Source of the DNA: Arcuatula senhousia
Lineage: Eukaryota > Mollusca > Bivalvia > Mytilida > Mytilidae
Direction: 5' to 3'
NCBI GenBank assembly: GCA_963971305.1
Contig: OZ020306.1
Span: 41,747,512-41,811,511 of the forward strand
DNA: 64,000 bases
The notes beneath the pieces are model-generated. The model worked only from the letters and a program-made list of their open reading frames with translations. It was not told where the DNA came from and ran no database searches. The translations under genes were made by a program, and so were the position numbers. Shown here in pieces: positions 10,861 through 22,500 of the stretch. Within the stretch, counting starts at the first letter, position 1, and each line of letters begins with the position of its first letter.

Positions 10861-11250
10861 TTATCAAAGCTTATGTTTGTATTTAGTCGAATTTTTGTTA
10901 ATTGTTTTTTTGTCAAGAAGAGGGTCTTTCAATGCACTTTGGGATTGGGCTTGAATCATATGTATTTTATTTTCAATCCAGGGGCCAATTGAAAAACAGC
11001 GAGCAGCGACCGCTGGTCACATTGAAGGCTGCTGGCTGTTTTCCATTGTGGATATTTAAAATATACGTTTATAATGTAGGTTGTGTCGCGTACACTTATT
11101 CCACATCTCATTTTCTTCTACATGTAATTGAGGACACCCCCATCCACACCCTCTCCACTGGGGAAGGAAACACCAATGTGACCACATGATATTTTTGTCC
11201 GGAGTCAGATTGTTCTACTTTTCAAACCTTTTTATTTTGTCCTGATTTTT

Positions 11251-11840
11251 GTCTCGTCTGCAACGAAAAGTTACGAAAGGCGAGACATAGGTATTATTTC
11301 CAGCGGCGGCAAAAACTTTTTTGTAAGGCTTTTGTGGACAGTGAATTGCTTGAAAAGTATGATAGTTAGGCATCTGATAATGGGTAAACAGACAGTTGAG
11401 GTTATGGTCTACGCAAATGTTGCCATGCTGTGTGACCTTGACCCCATTTTGACGCTCAAGTGACTCTGTGAACTTAGGTCTTTTTTCAGGTCGTAAACTT
11501 TTTTGTAATTTTTGGACAACGAATTGCTCGAAAGTTGAGGTTTTAATTTCTTTAAAAGTATAATAGCTAGGCATTTGATATTTAGGATATCGAAAAATTC
11601 ATTTAGGGTTTTTGCGTTTGCCACCATGTCATCTGACCCTGACTTCATTTCTACAGTAAATGACTGTTAATATTGTTTTTTTTTTTGTGTTAAGTCCTTT
11701 ATCTTAAGTCTATTTCTAAATGATTATGATATCCATGATATCTTGAATCACTTTAGTTGGTCCACTGGAAAATGTTGAGAATTAGTGTACATGAATAAGT
11801 AGGTATTTCAATGGTACATGTACCAGCAGGTGAGACATAC
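11251..11840 (+). repeat. Hairpin-capped tandem-array element, GTCTCG family, short copy
   Basis: It opens with a hairpin (GTCTCGTCT ... AGGCGAGAC, 11251-11286), then CGGCGGC, then AACTTTTTTGTAAGGCTTTT. It carries about two degenerate units of the same roughly 180-bp repeat as the 12226-13556 element and closes with GCAGGTGAGACATAC near 11826-11840, complementary to the opening. No intact coding frame. Confidence 0.75.
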
Positions 11841-12225
11841 TTTAGTCTTAACCCTTGTTTGTATATGTACAACTTTTTATGAGACTGCAAAAATGTTTGC
11901 GATCATATTATGTTATGTCCTCGTTGTCTTTAGACACTTTGGTTTCTGTGCAATGACTTTAGTTGTAGTGAACCAATTGTTATAAAATTTTTATATGATG
12001 TTTGTAACCACTAGAGGAAGGTTGGTATTGCATTTTGGGTTTCTGGCCCAGGCTAAAATAGGTGTATTGACCAAACGTCTGTAGAATGTTAAAGTTTCAC
12101 TTGATTTTCATTATTTCATTATTTTGTTGACAAAATGTAACAACAGTTTTGATGTATCTTGCACCATTGCATTGCTACAATTTATGAGGGGTCAAAAAGG
12201 GGTCATACCCAAAAAATTCATTTTT

Positions 12226-13556
12226 GTCTCGCCTGCGACGAATAGTCGCGGAAGGCGAGACATAGGTATTACTTTCCGGCGACGGCGGCGGCGGCGACGG
12301 CGGCGGCGTAAACTTTTTTGTAAGACTTTTGTGGACGATGAATTGCTGGAAAAGTATATTAGCTAGGCATCTGATATTTGGTATACAGACAGTTCAGGTT
12401 ATGGTCTACGCAACTGTCACCATGCCGTGTGACCCTGACCCCATTTTCACGCTCCAGTGACTCTGTGAACTTAGGTCTTTTTTCAGGCCGTAAACTTTTT
12501 TGTAAGACTTTTGTGGACGATGAATTGCTGGAAAAGTATATTAGCTAGGCATCTGATATTTGGTATACAGACAGTTCAGGTTATGGTCTACGCAACTGTC
12601 ACCATGCCGTGTGACCCTGACCCCATTTTCACGCTCCAGTGACTCTGTGAACTTAGGTCTTTTTTCAGGCCGTAAACTTTTTTGTAAGACTTTTGTGGAC
12701 GATGAATTGCTGGAAAAGTATATTAGCTAGGCATCTGATATTTGGTATACAGACAGTTCAGGTTATGGTCTACGCAACTGTCACCATGCCGTGTGACCCT
12801 GACCCCATTTTCACGCTCCAGTGACTCTGTGAACTTAGGTCTTTTTTCAGGCTGTAAACTTTTTTGTAAGACTTTTGTGGACGATGAATTGCTGGAAAAG
12901 TATATAAGCTAGGCATCTGATATTTGGTATACAGACAGTTCAGGTTATGGTCTACGCAACTGTCACCATGCCATGTGACCCTGAACCCATTTTCACGCTC
13001 CAGTGACTTTGTGAACTTAGGTCTTTTTTCAGGCCTTAAACTTTTTTGTAAGACTTTTGTGGACGATGAATTGCTGGAAAAGTATATTAGCTAGGCATCT
13101 GATATTAGGTATACAGACAATTTAGGTTATGGTCTCCGCAACTTTTACCATGCTGCGTGACCCTGACCCCATTTTCACGCTCTAGTGACTCTGTGAACTT
13201 AGGTCTTTTTCAGGCTGAAAAACTTTTTTGTAAGATTTTTGTGGATGATGAATTGCTGGAAAGTTATAATAGCTAGGCATCTGATATTGGGTAAACAGAC
13301 AGTTGCGGTTATGGACAATGCAACTGTCACCATGCCATGTGACCATGACCCCATTTTTACGCTCCAGTGACTCTGTGAACTTAGGTCTTTTTTTCAGACA
13401 GAAAACTTTTTGTAATTCATGTGTGGACAATGGATTGCTTGAATAGTATAATAACTAGGCATCTGTTATTAGGTATACATACACTTTTTGTGTTTATATC
13501 AAGAAATGAAAGCTTAGGTAGTTGATTTTAGTGATGGTGCCGGCAGGCGAGACATA
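12226..13556 (+). repeat. Hairpin-capped tandem-array element, GTCTCG family, long copy
   Basis: The order is a 5' hairpin GTCTCGCCTGCGACG ... GGAAGGCGAGAC (12226-12261), a CGG/CGA triplet microsatellite (12277-12308), and about six and a half tandem units of about 182 bp with starts near 12307, 12490, 12672, 12854, 13036 and 13217. Divergence increases toward the end, and the element closes with GGCAGGCGAGACATAC (13542-13557). Each unit includes GTGACCCTGACCCCATTTTC. The middle four units are nearly identical, indicating recent expansion or homogenisation. Short frames across it, such as the poly-Arg stretch from the CGG run, are artefacts. Confidence 0.88.
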
Positions 13557-13659
13557 CTTTTAGTGGCCACACTTGTTTTATTTGTGGTTCGATTTTCAAA
13601 ACCTTTTTTTTTTCATTGGAATCCTTGTAAAAATCACTTCCTGCATTTTTATGCCCTGC

Positions 13660-14060
13660 CAAAATAAAAATGACAACAAAGTTCCGACTGACGCACGTTT
13701 CGTCTATTCAAGAATCACCAGAGGTGCTCTACCAAAAATATTAAAAATGCCAAACACTTTATGATTATGAAGAGCATAGAACAATAAAACCAAAAATACC
13801 AAAATGGGGAACCAAATCATTACTAAGATGATCAACTTATGTCTGGGTTACCTTAGTGTTTAGACAATTTTGAAATTTAAACGGATAATTTAAAGCTTTA
13901 ATGTGTTCTCCAACACAAAAGTGTTGGTGCCAGAGCGGGCTAACCTTGGGGAATTAAAACTCCACCAGCAGTTCTTACCTTCACGGTTGTTCAAAATAAG
14001 AATGACAACAAAGTTCCAGACAATAAATTTTGCTACGCCTGACGCACTTTTCGTCTTTGT
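13660..14060 (+). repeat. Dispersed repeats with TGACGCAC(G)TTTCGTCT motif
   Basis: AATGACAACAAAGTTCC followed by TGACGCACGTTTCGTCTA occurs near 13668-13710 and again near 14003-14055 (AATGACAACAAAGTTCCAGA ... CTGACGCACTTTTCGTCT). Text following the first copy (GCCAAACACTTTATGATTATGAAGAGCATA) resembles 18480-18510, so several fragments of one family are present. A similar motif is common in mussel genomes from memory. Confidence 0.55.
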
Positions 14061-14103
14061 TTAGGGCTTATAGTTTTTCGGTCCATCCGTCACACTTTAC
14101 TAT

Positions 14104-14600
14104 GTTCCGGTCCATTGATTTTGACCTAAATTATGGCCCTTGAACTTAGCAAATTTTGTAACAATAACAGTTTTCTGCACTTTTTTTCGACATCCTTGCA
14201 TATATTCAAAAGATTTTTGGTATGTGAGTCTACCATGATGAGTAACAGGTCAAGTTTGAGTTTTGTTCTGGTCCACTGATTTTGACCTAAATTAGGGCCC
14301 TTGAATTTAGCAAATTTTGTAAAAATAACAGTTTTCCACACTTTTTCCTTACATCCTTGCATATACATTGTATTCAGAAGATTATTGGTATGTTAGTCTA
14401 CCATGATGAGTTACAGGTCAAGTTTCGTTCTGGTCCACTGATTTTGACCTAAATTATGACCCTTGAATTTAGCAAATTTTGTAAAAATAGCAGTTTTCTG
14501 CACTTTCATTTGCCATCCTTGCATATATTCAGAAGATTTTAGGTATGCGAGTCTACCATGATGAGTAACAGGTCAAGTTTGAGTTTCGTTCTGGTCCACT
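14104..14600 (+). repeat. About 161-bp tandem repeat, three units
   Basis: GTTC(C/T)GGTCCA(T/C)TGATTTT begins units at about 14104, 14265, 14427 and a partial one at 14588. Each unit contains TTGACCTAAATTA, CAAATTTTGTAA, CATCCTTGCATATA and CTACCATGATGAGT(A/T)ACAGGTC. It is preceded by TTTTTCGGTCCATCCGTCACAC, a typical lead-in of mollusc array elements. Confidence 0.8.
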
Positions 14601-15255
14601 GATATTTGCCAGTCTCAGCCATGAAAAGAGATATTGCATATGTCAAGGTGACACTCATGCCCTGCTGGCTGCGGCTGACACTATCCTTGTTCTGTTAGAT
14701 TAGCAATATTTTGTACCGTTTTCTAGAATTTAGGGGTCAAAGAGGCCAAAAATGCCAATAACTAGAGTTTGTCTAGGTAAATGGCTTTATTAAAAAAGTA
14801 GTTGTAGTGGCCTGACCACTTGTAACATTGTTTTAAAAGATGTTTCTAACCACTAGAGAAAGTTTCCGCATGCATTAAGGGATTGTGGCCCTACTGATTC
14901 AGTGAAAAGGGGCCAAAAGGGGTAAAATGGATGTTGAAATAAAACTGCTTTAGAACATTTATTTTTCATACTATTTTGTTCATTTTCATTGTATTCCTCA
15001 GTTAAATGTAACAACAATTTTGAAGTGTCTTGTTGCTACAAGAGTGTAAAAAGTGCCATACACACAAAAAAAAATACTTTTTGTACTCTGATTTTCAAAA
15101 TCTTTTTTCATTGGAATCCTTGTAAAAATCCCTGCCTGCATTTTTCAATTAGATTTGCAATATCTCCTACCATTTTGGGGAAATTAATGATCAAAGGGTC
15201 CAAAAGTACTCTATGAGTTTTCCTTAAAAGTTGGTATAAATAAATATAAAAAAAT

Positions 15256-15430
15256 TAAGTATGCATTGAAAGTCCACCAAAGAATGCATGTGTCAAAAAG
15301 CTTTGTAAGTCCACCATTGGCTGCATGTGTCCAAAGCAGTTGACATTCCATATTGGGCCACAAACGTACAGGGTTCAACATTTTGTGGTCATAAATATAC
15401 TGCAATCCGCGTAGCTTTTTATTCAAGATT
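15256..15430 (+). repeat. Direct repeat copy 1 (about 175 bp)
   Basis: This stretch shares an ordered set of words with 15902-16080: TATGCATTGAAAGTCCAC, TGTGTCAAAAAGCTTTGTA, CATGTGTCCAAAGCA, CCATATTGGGCC and ACAGGGTTCAACAT, with a moderate level of substitution. No coding content. Confidence 0.75.
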
Positions 15431-15901
15431 TAAAAGCTGTAATTTTAAAGACTTTCTTTTTATTTTGATTAGGATATTTGATAAATCATAAAACATTTCT
15501 GTTTTTTTAGGGGACATTTCCTATCAACCGATTTAATGTTTGCTTTTTATCAATTTATATTTTCATACCTTTTGTTTTATCTTCGGTCTTTTGACTCCGT
15601 TTTATTTCTAATTTTGATTTAATTATTATAACATGTTGATGTCCCGATTATGGCTGAAATATCGCCGACGGGACAATAAGCAATCAACAATCAATCAAAC
15701 CTATCAACCGATAAAATTAACTTAAATAAATGTAAATGGCAAAAAAAGTGCAGAAATATAACAAGCTTTAATTGGTTTAGAACTGGGAAATATGTAAGTC
15801 TTAAGCAAACCTATTTTAAATATGCAAAAATCACAAGTGAAAGTTTGAAAAAAAAATAAGGAATGTCACTTCATGTGAAATAAAATTAAATGATAATTTA
15901 A

Positions 15902-16080
15902 AAAATCAAATATGCATTGAAAGTCCACTACAGAATGCCTGTGTCAAAAAGCTTTGTACGTCCACCATCGGCTACATGTGTCCAAAGCAACTGACTATCC
16001 ATATTGGGCCTCCAACATACAGGGTTCAACATGTTTTGTGGTCATATCATGCTGCGCTCAGCATAGCCTTCTATTCAATT
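15902..16080 (+). repeat. Direct repeat copy 2 (about 175 bp)
   Basis: Partner of 15256-15430, about 650 bases downstream in the same orientation. The pair could be two insertions of one family or ends of a larger duplicated unit. The intervening sequence contains a simple CAATCAACAATCAATC stretch at about 15682-15700. Confidence 0.75.
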
Positions 16081-16449
16081 TGGTAGACACAATAAGGCAA
16101 AGTTGTCCTAACTGTCTATTGGAAATTTGCCGCCTCAACAAACTGTTCTATTTTTACATGTATTCTTCTGAGAAACAATAAGAAATTGTTTTTCAGTTGA
16201 TTTGTGGCTGCCACTTTTTTCCAACATCATGCAATCATGCAACCACAATTTCCTTTTTGAAATGCCTGTACCAAGTCAGGACCATTGCAATTTTTAATTT
16301 ATCCAGTATTTCTTTCTTGTTTTGTCTTTTCTCATTTGACATTTGAGATTGATCCCCTAGGAACAGTAATTTTGTTATTATCTTTATTTATAACATCATG
16401 TCATTCAGTCATTGATAGCAGTTTTAATATTTTTACTTTCTCACTTCAG

Positions 16450-16488
16450 ATGGTCACAGATTTGTTACGATTAAAATACAATGCATAG
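16450..16488 (+). promoter_or_regulatory. Upstream ORF overlapping the TJAP1-like start codon
   Basis: Directly after a good acceptor (CTCACTTCAG at 16440-16449) there is an ATG opening a 12-codon frame that stops at TAG 16486-16488. The proposed main ATG at 16481 lies inside it in a different frame. If this exon begins at 16450 in the mature transcript, ribosomes starting at the first ATG would bypass the main start, so it could dampen translation. Confidence 0.4.
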
Positions 16489-16555
16489 AAGAGAGAAATC
16501 TGCAGATTTAATACTCAATAGTCTGAATATTAAAGAGATGTCAAAGGCTTGTAAG
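16481..16555 (+). CDS. TJAP1: TJAP1-like coding exon 1
   Basis: It encodes MHRREKSADLILNSLNIKEM and five more residues ending at Lys 25, phase 0, before the donor GTAGGT at 16556. The ATG is the first in this frame after the acceptor at 16449. The start is a prediction, as no transcript data are available. Confidence 0.7.
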
Positions 16556-19500
16556 GTAGGTTCAGGATACAAATATTCAAAGACTACCAATCATGACCAT
16601 AGTTTAATTACCAATGTTAAACAAATGTAGTATAAAACTTCCGTATTTACACAAACATAAAATTAAACATATGCAATGTCATAAAAACACTTAGAAATAT
16701 GTGCATACATGTCCTGCATAATTATATATTATAGGTGTCATTGTGACACAAAGAAGCATTCATTAAATGTGCATATATACATATATACAAATTTCACATC
16801 AAAATATAAACATTGAATGGAAACAGAAATTTTGGAACTTCTTAGTTTCAACCCCATAATGCATCATTAGATATTCTTTCATCTTGATACATCTTGCTTA
16901 TCAAAGGATAATTTAATTTAATAATTTTTTTGAATGTCTATTAAAATGACAAGATATAGAATTATCAGACCAACAAAAATAAAACAATTTTCTTTTGGTG
17001 ATTGTTGTGTTAAACATTTGTACTGTGACCTGTATTGTAATGCTTTGTTTTATTGTAGGAGTGTGGATGTACATGTTCATGTTGTAATGGATTTTCCAGT
17101 GACTCAAGGTAACATATGCTTTCAATTTGTTTTTGTTTAAAACCAAAATTTATACTAGATTACTTATTTCCTCACTTTACCTTGACCTTGATAGTGGTAT
17201 GCTTTAAATAGATTAACCAGGTGGTTCAAACAGGAGGACTTGAAATCTGACATCTGATGATCAAATTTATTTAATGTTTCTATAATGTTTGCTTCATTTG
17301 TAATAAAACTCAGGAACATTTAGTGTACATAAACTTAACTGCTTTGAATATGCATAGATATAATTGCAGTCATTTTGAAGGTCCGCCGGACACCGGACAA
17401 ATCTGGTTAAAATTTGCTTGGTCCAGTAAAATATTTTGACTTTTTCCATTGCAATGATTACAGGACATGTCCAGTGGAAGAGAAAAAAATACTTGGAATC
17501 ACTGTGATTTAGGATGTACAAATAAAACTCACTGTTTTGAAGATACACATGTTACATTCAAATTTAAGAAAAAACACATTATTCACATCAATATTAAATT
17601 ACATGAGAAAAAGGGATGTGGATTATAAACTGTTTGACAATACAAATGTCCAGTTATGTTTTTTTTTTTTTTTACCTTTTCATCTATTAATATTTTTTAC
17701 ATCTATATTATTTCTAAATGCCATAAGGCCACTGTTTTTTAATTTTTAGTTTTACGAACTTTTCCTTAATGTTGGTGGGTAGGAGGAAGGAAAAAAAAAA
17801 AAATAATTCCAGAAAAATTGAGGTCAGGCAAAAAAAAAGGATTTTTTTGTCAAAATAATAGGAAAATTATTTAATAATAAGTCAAATATTTGTAAGGTAG
17901 GGAAAAAAATAAAAATAAAATTGAAAAAGCAATTTTTTTTTCAATTTCGGGGCCAAATTTATAGGGTAGGAGGGTTCCTAAAACTAAAAATAAAAAATAT
18001 AATGGCCTTAACTCTTTATCTTTAGTTTGGACATGCACCACCAGATAGAAGGTTTGGAAAGTCAGTTGAGGAAGAGTAATAACAGGCTCTCACAGATAGA
18101 ACATGAATTGATAGACAGTAAGCTAGTGGCTGAAACAGAAGTCCTCAAACTTAGAGATGAGCTGAACAAACTGAGGGATAGATATGACAGGTACTTAATA
18201 GACTTATAAAGGTGGAATTCAAAATTAAAAACAAACTTTCAGGCAAAATTTTACTATGCCTGAAATGTATCTCATGTGTGTAAGCAGAGTTTTTTAATAT
18301 GTTTTGGTTTTGTCGGACCTCAATCTATAAATTAATTTTCCCTATTAATTTAAGTGTAATTTACTAATTATTTTGCTGTACCTCAGCAAGTTCTGCTGGA
18401 CAAATGGGCAGGTCAGCAACATTTCAAAAACACTGTTCAAGACTCATCAGAGAGAGGCTCTACCCATATGATTTATAATGCCAAACACTAAATGAATATG
18501 AAGAGCATAAATCAAATAAAACAAAGTATGCTAAGTGATGAAGATCGATAATATGGAATAGGCAGTGCCTAAATGCGAGCACAGCATAATTCTGTTCAAT
18601 AAAAAAAGAATGATTTCGAATCGATGCAGTCAAATAAGATCTGAAACCATCTTAGTTATTTTTGTTTTGGTTAATTTTCTAGAACGTTCCATTTGGGACG
18701 AGATCCTAGGGGCGATTGAACGTTAAATAGAAAAGTAAGAAAAAATCGATTAACAAATATGTAGCAACTCGTCGTCATCAGAATATGTTTCTCTTTTTAC
18801 ATTATTAAATAGATAATTTTTGGAATGCGACTAGCAAAATGGGTAACTATTTTCAAATTCACTCCGTTCCTATAAAAATTTGAGAGCCTTTCCGGACCAT
18901 GAAAAATCAATATCAGCATTAGGCAAATTTTTCGCGGGAACAAATACCGTAGAGCTCTCCGCTCGAGCGGGCACTTCGTGCCCTACGAGCTGTGCTCGCT
19001 ATAATATCGAAATTAATCATGGTACATTCTAAGTTGATAATATATTTTATGTCTTGAAATGTTTTGTAGATTGTTTGAAAGTCATAAAAAGCTTCAGAAA
19101 GTAAATCACAGCTTGGAGGACAAACTTCTTAAAGTGGTAGGTACCTATTTATGTTAATGTAAAAAAAAGAGGGATATTAAGGTGTCTCAGAACTATTAAA
19201 ATTCTACTATATTTTTTTTTTCATTTTTGTCACATTAATAGATCTTAATGCATAGATAAAAAATATCAAATAAAAAGAGGGGGTTGTTGTTCATTTTAAA
19301 GCTCTAGTAGCTTTCTAAAAATAGCAAAATTTCAATATTTTATATAGAATTTACAGAAAGAAAAGCTATAGAGGCACCTAAAGAAGAATTCGTACTATAA
19401 AATCAGCTCAAAATCTGAAGGAAAGTCCCTTTTCTAAAGCTCTTCGAAATTGTATGAAAAAAACATAGGGTCACCGTTCATTTTTTCAAGATATTCATGA

Positions 19501-22500
19501 AAATTAGAAAATTTCCTATTTATTCTATATAAAGGATGAGTGGCAATAAGACCCATTTTTGGCCCAAGATTTACCAAGAAATTAAAACTGAGCATACAGA
19601 TGCATTGAGTTGATGAAATATTGATACATCATTAGGGCTTAGGCTTAAAGAAAATGATAAGCTTGTGCCAATCAGTTAAGCTGTCATGCCAATCAGTTAA
19701 CTCAAAAAGCTATTTATTGAAGAAATTGTCCTAATTTCATTGATTTCTACAGATTTTCACACACTTTTTGGTCTGAAAGAAGGTGGGCGCATCAAAACAA
19801 CAACTTCATACTTGGCAAAAATGTGTATAATGATGAAATCCATCATGTCTGAAAAGGACTAGATATGATAAGGGCTGTTTTTGGCCCCTTTTTCAAAACT
19901 GACAAATTTCTTTGAAATGTTAATATTACTACTCTAAAGTGGTGATTTTTAAATAATTTCTATGTTTCAACTGTATAATTTATCAGTTTTCTTCTCAGTG
20001 GTGGGCTAAATATGTGGGAAAAGCGACTTTTTCTCCAAAAAGCTCGAAATATGTTAAATTTTCATATGTTTTTAATTAAAAAAAGTATGAGCGGACCTGT
20101 GGCCCACAAAAATATTTTAACTGCGGGTGAAGCATCATTATACCGATGTTTGCTGAAAATATCTTTGTGGGTCACAGGTCCGCTCATATTTATTTTTCAC
20201 AAAAACTGCATAAATTTTAGCCATTTTGTGCCTATTTTGCCATATTGCATTGAATTGACCATTTTAGCCCATGCGTAGTCTAACAATAGATTTCATTTCA
20301 CAAAAATCAATGACTGTCCCATGTACTATGACCTCTTAACTGCAAAAGCCGACAATAACTATGGAATATTCCTTATTTGAAAAATATGCAAATATTAGGG
20401 GGCCAAATTGTGCTTCTTATCATATCTTGTCCTTTGGAGTTGTTGTTTTCATGCGCCAAATGTTTTCTTAAGGAAAATATGCACTGAAACTATTCAAAAA
20501 TACAGATTTTCTTTATTTTGTCAAACAAGACCACTAAATATGATATCATAATTAGGTCACAATGAATGAAATTTGCCTTATTTGATGTGTTTTCTTTCTA
20601 ACCACATTTAAGCTTATATTTCTTATAAATATCATAACATTTGAACCAACTTTATTTTCTTGGGCCAATATGGATCTAAATGCCACTCATCCTTATCCCC
20701 CTTTGATTTAGTACGGAAAATTCTAAAAATGATTAAAAAAGTCTGTATTACAATTGCTTGTAATTTGTTAAGATATATTCAAATGTATATTTTTTGTCTG
20801 CAATATCCAGTTAATTTATCAATTTTATACAAAATACCAATATGTGCAAAAAGATGCTCAGTAGAAAAGCCTCGAGGCACCTTAAGTGGAACTTTTTGCT
20901 TAATGTCAATATTGCAACACATGTGTATTGAAGTATATCATATGCTTATAAGAATTCAATAAACATAATTAGGGTATCTGATATCCTTGTTAGAGTGATT
21001 TATGATGAAGTTCTTGGTGTAAGTTTGGTTCCAATTTTTGCATGGTAGCTTTTATGTTTGAATATGATTTTGATTTTTTACATTTTTACTTGCTATCTAG
21101 TACATTTTGTTTCATTGATTCCAAAATCTCTTAGCATTTTAAATGATAATACACATTAGTGTTGGTTGTATACTACATGTAGTATGTAAAAATAAAATAA
21201 TAGACTTAAAATCTTAAAAAACATTTTTAAAGTTTTAATTTCTCGGATGTGTAAGCACATTGTTTTGTCAGCTCTCCACCTTTTGAGATAAGTTATTTTG
21301 TTTGTTGCCTGATTATCCTTGTTCAGAAGTTTTGCTTTTACCTTTAGTTTGGACATCTTTAAATATACAACAATTGCTGAGTTTATGAAAAATTTCTTCA
21401 TTTAATTTAATAACTTTACATTTATATTTGCAGGTTTCAGGTTTTGAGTCAGACAAGATGAATTTACAGAAGGAGTTATCCTCTGTCACTTCCAAACTGG
21501 TGGAAGCAAGACTTGCTGTCACAGACATGGAAGAGGAAAATGTAAATAGACATTTATTTGTAATTTGCTCATATCAATTTTGAGGTGGCAAATTTTTCTA
21601 AGCAAATTTTCCCAATACTTTTTGATTTATTATATGCTTTCAAAGACCTTTCAAATTTAGTAAAATTTTAAACCTTACAAGAGTTTTCAGCTATACAGTA
21701 ATATATTAAATTTTGTCAGATTTATAGTATTAAGAGGTACATTGATCTATGGTCTATTAAAAGACTTGATTTGTTTTCTTGTGTAGGATATTCTTCATAT
21801 CAGTGGTTTATATAGTACATGTACTTATTGTCGTAGCACTTTATGTCAGGCCTAGCAAAATTTATTACCTGGAACTAAGTTGTGTGGGTTTATTTGTAAT
21901 TTGCTATTTGTAATTTGTTATTTGGTTTATTTGGGTTTAATGTTCTTTTCGACGCACCTGGGTCTTATAGGGTGATCAGTTGTAATGGTGCAGGAAACCG
22001 GGGGAAACCACTGACCTTTGGCAAGTAACTGACAAACCTAGTCACATGAAACTAAGTTGTAATTTTGGTTTATTAGTCCTTTTCTATTTCTAGGAGCGTT
22101 TCAGGACAGACTGCAATATAGCTGTACAGTTGTTACAGTGTAAACCATCTAACTTTGTATCACATAAACTCAATACAGTAAGTTATTGTCAAAATCTTAG
22201 ACTATAGTCTGAGTCGGGTAATTTTTTGTCCATGGTTTTCTTTGTTTATTTCCAAACTGCTTATAAATGGTAATCACTTGATTTGATCATATATCTTTTT
22301 TCAAATTTTTTTTGGTGTAAATTAATAGGCTAATTACATGAACCATGTTTTACTTTATGTTCTTAAAAAATCCTTATGAATATTTCCCATTAAAAATCCA
22401 CCATCTTTGTATCTCAATAATTTTAGAACTCCTCAGATTTTTCTGCTTTGTTGAATATTGGTAATACAATTTGATTTAATTATTTTTATTAATGTTATAT

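Noticed and set aside
12124..12366. Open frame with a run of about ten arginines
   Set aside because: It arises from the CGG/CGA microsatellite of the tandem-array element; no independent coding evidence.
12307..13450. Regularly spaced repeats resembling a CRISPR array
   Set aside because: Units are 182 bp contiguous tandem repeats without unique spacers, in a eukaryotic genome with no cas genes.
13930..13985. Possible tRNA-derived SINE head (CCAGAGCGGGCTAACC ... CTCCACCAG)
   Set aside because: A convincing B box and cloverleaf could not be drawn; left as part of a dispersed repeat.
20012..20278. 88-codon frame within the TJAP1-intron foldback
   Set aside because: It spans the centre of the inverted repeat and shows no transposase motif.
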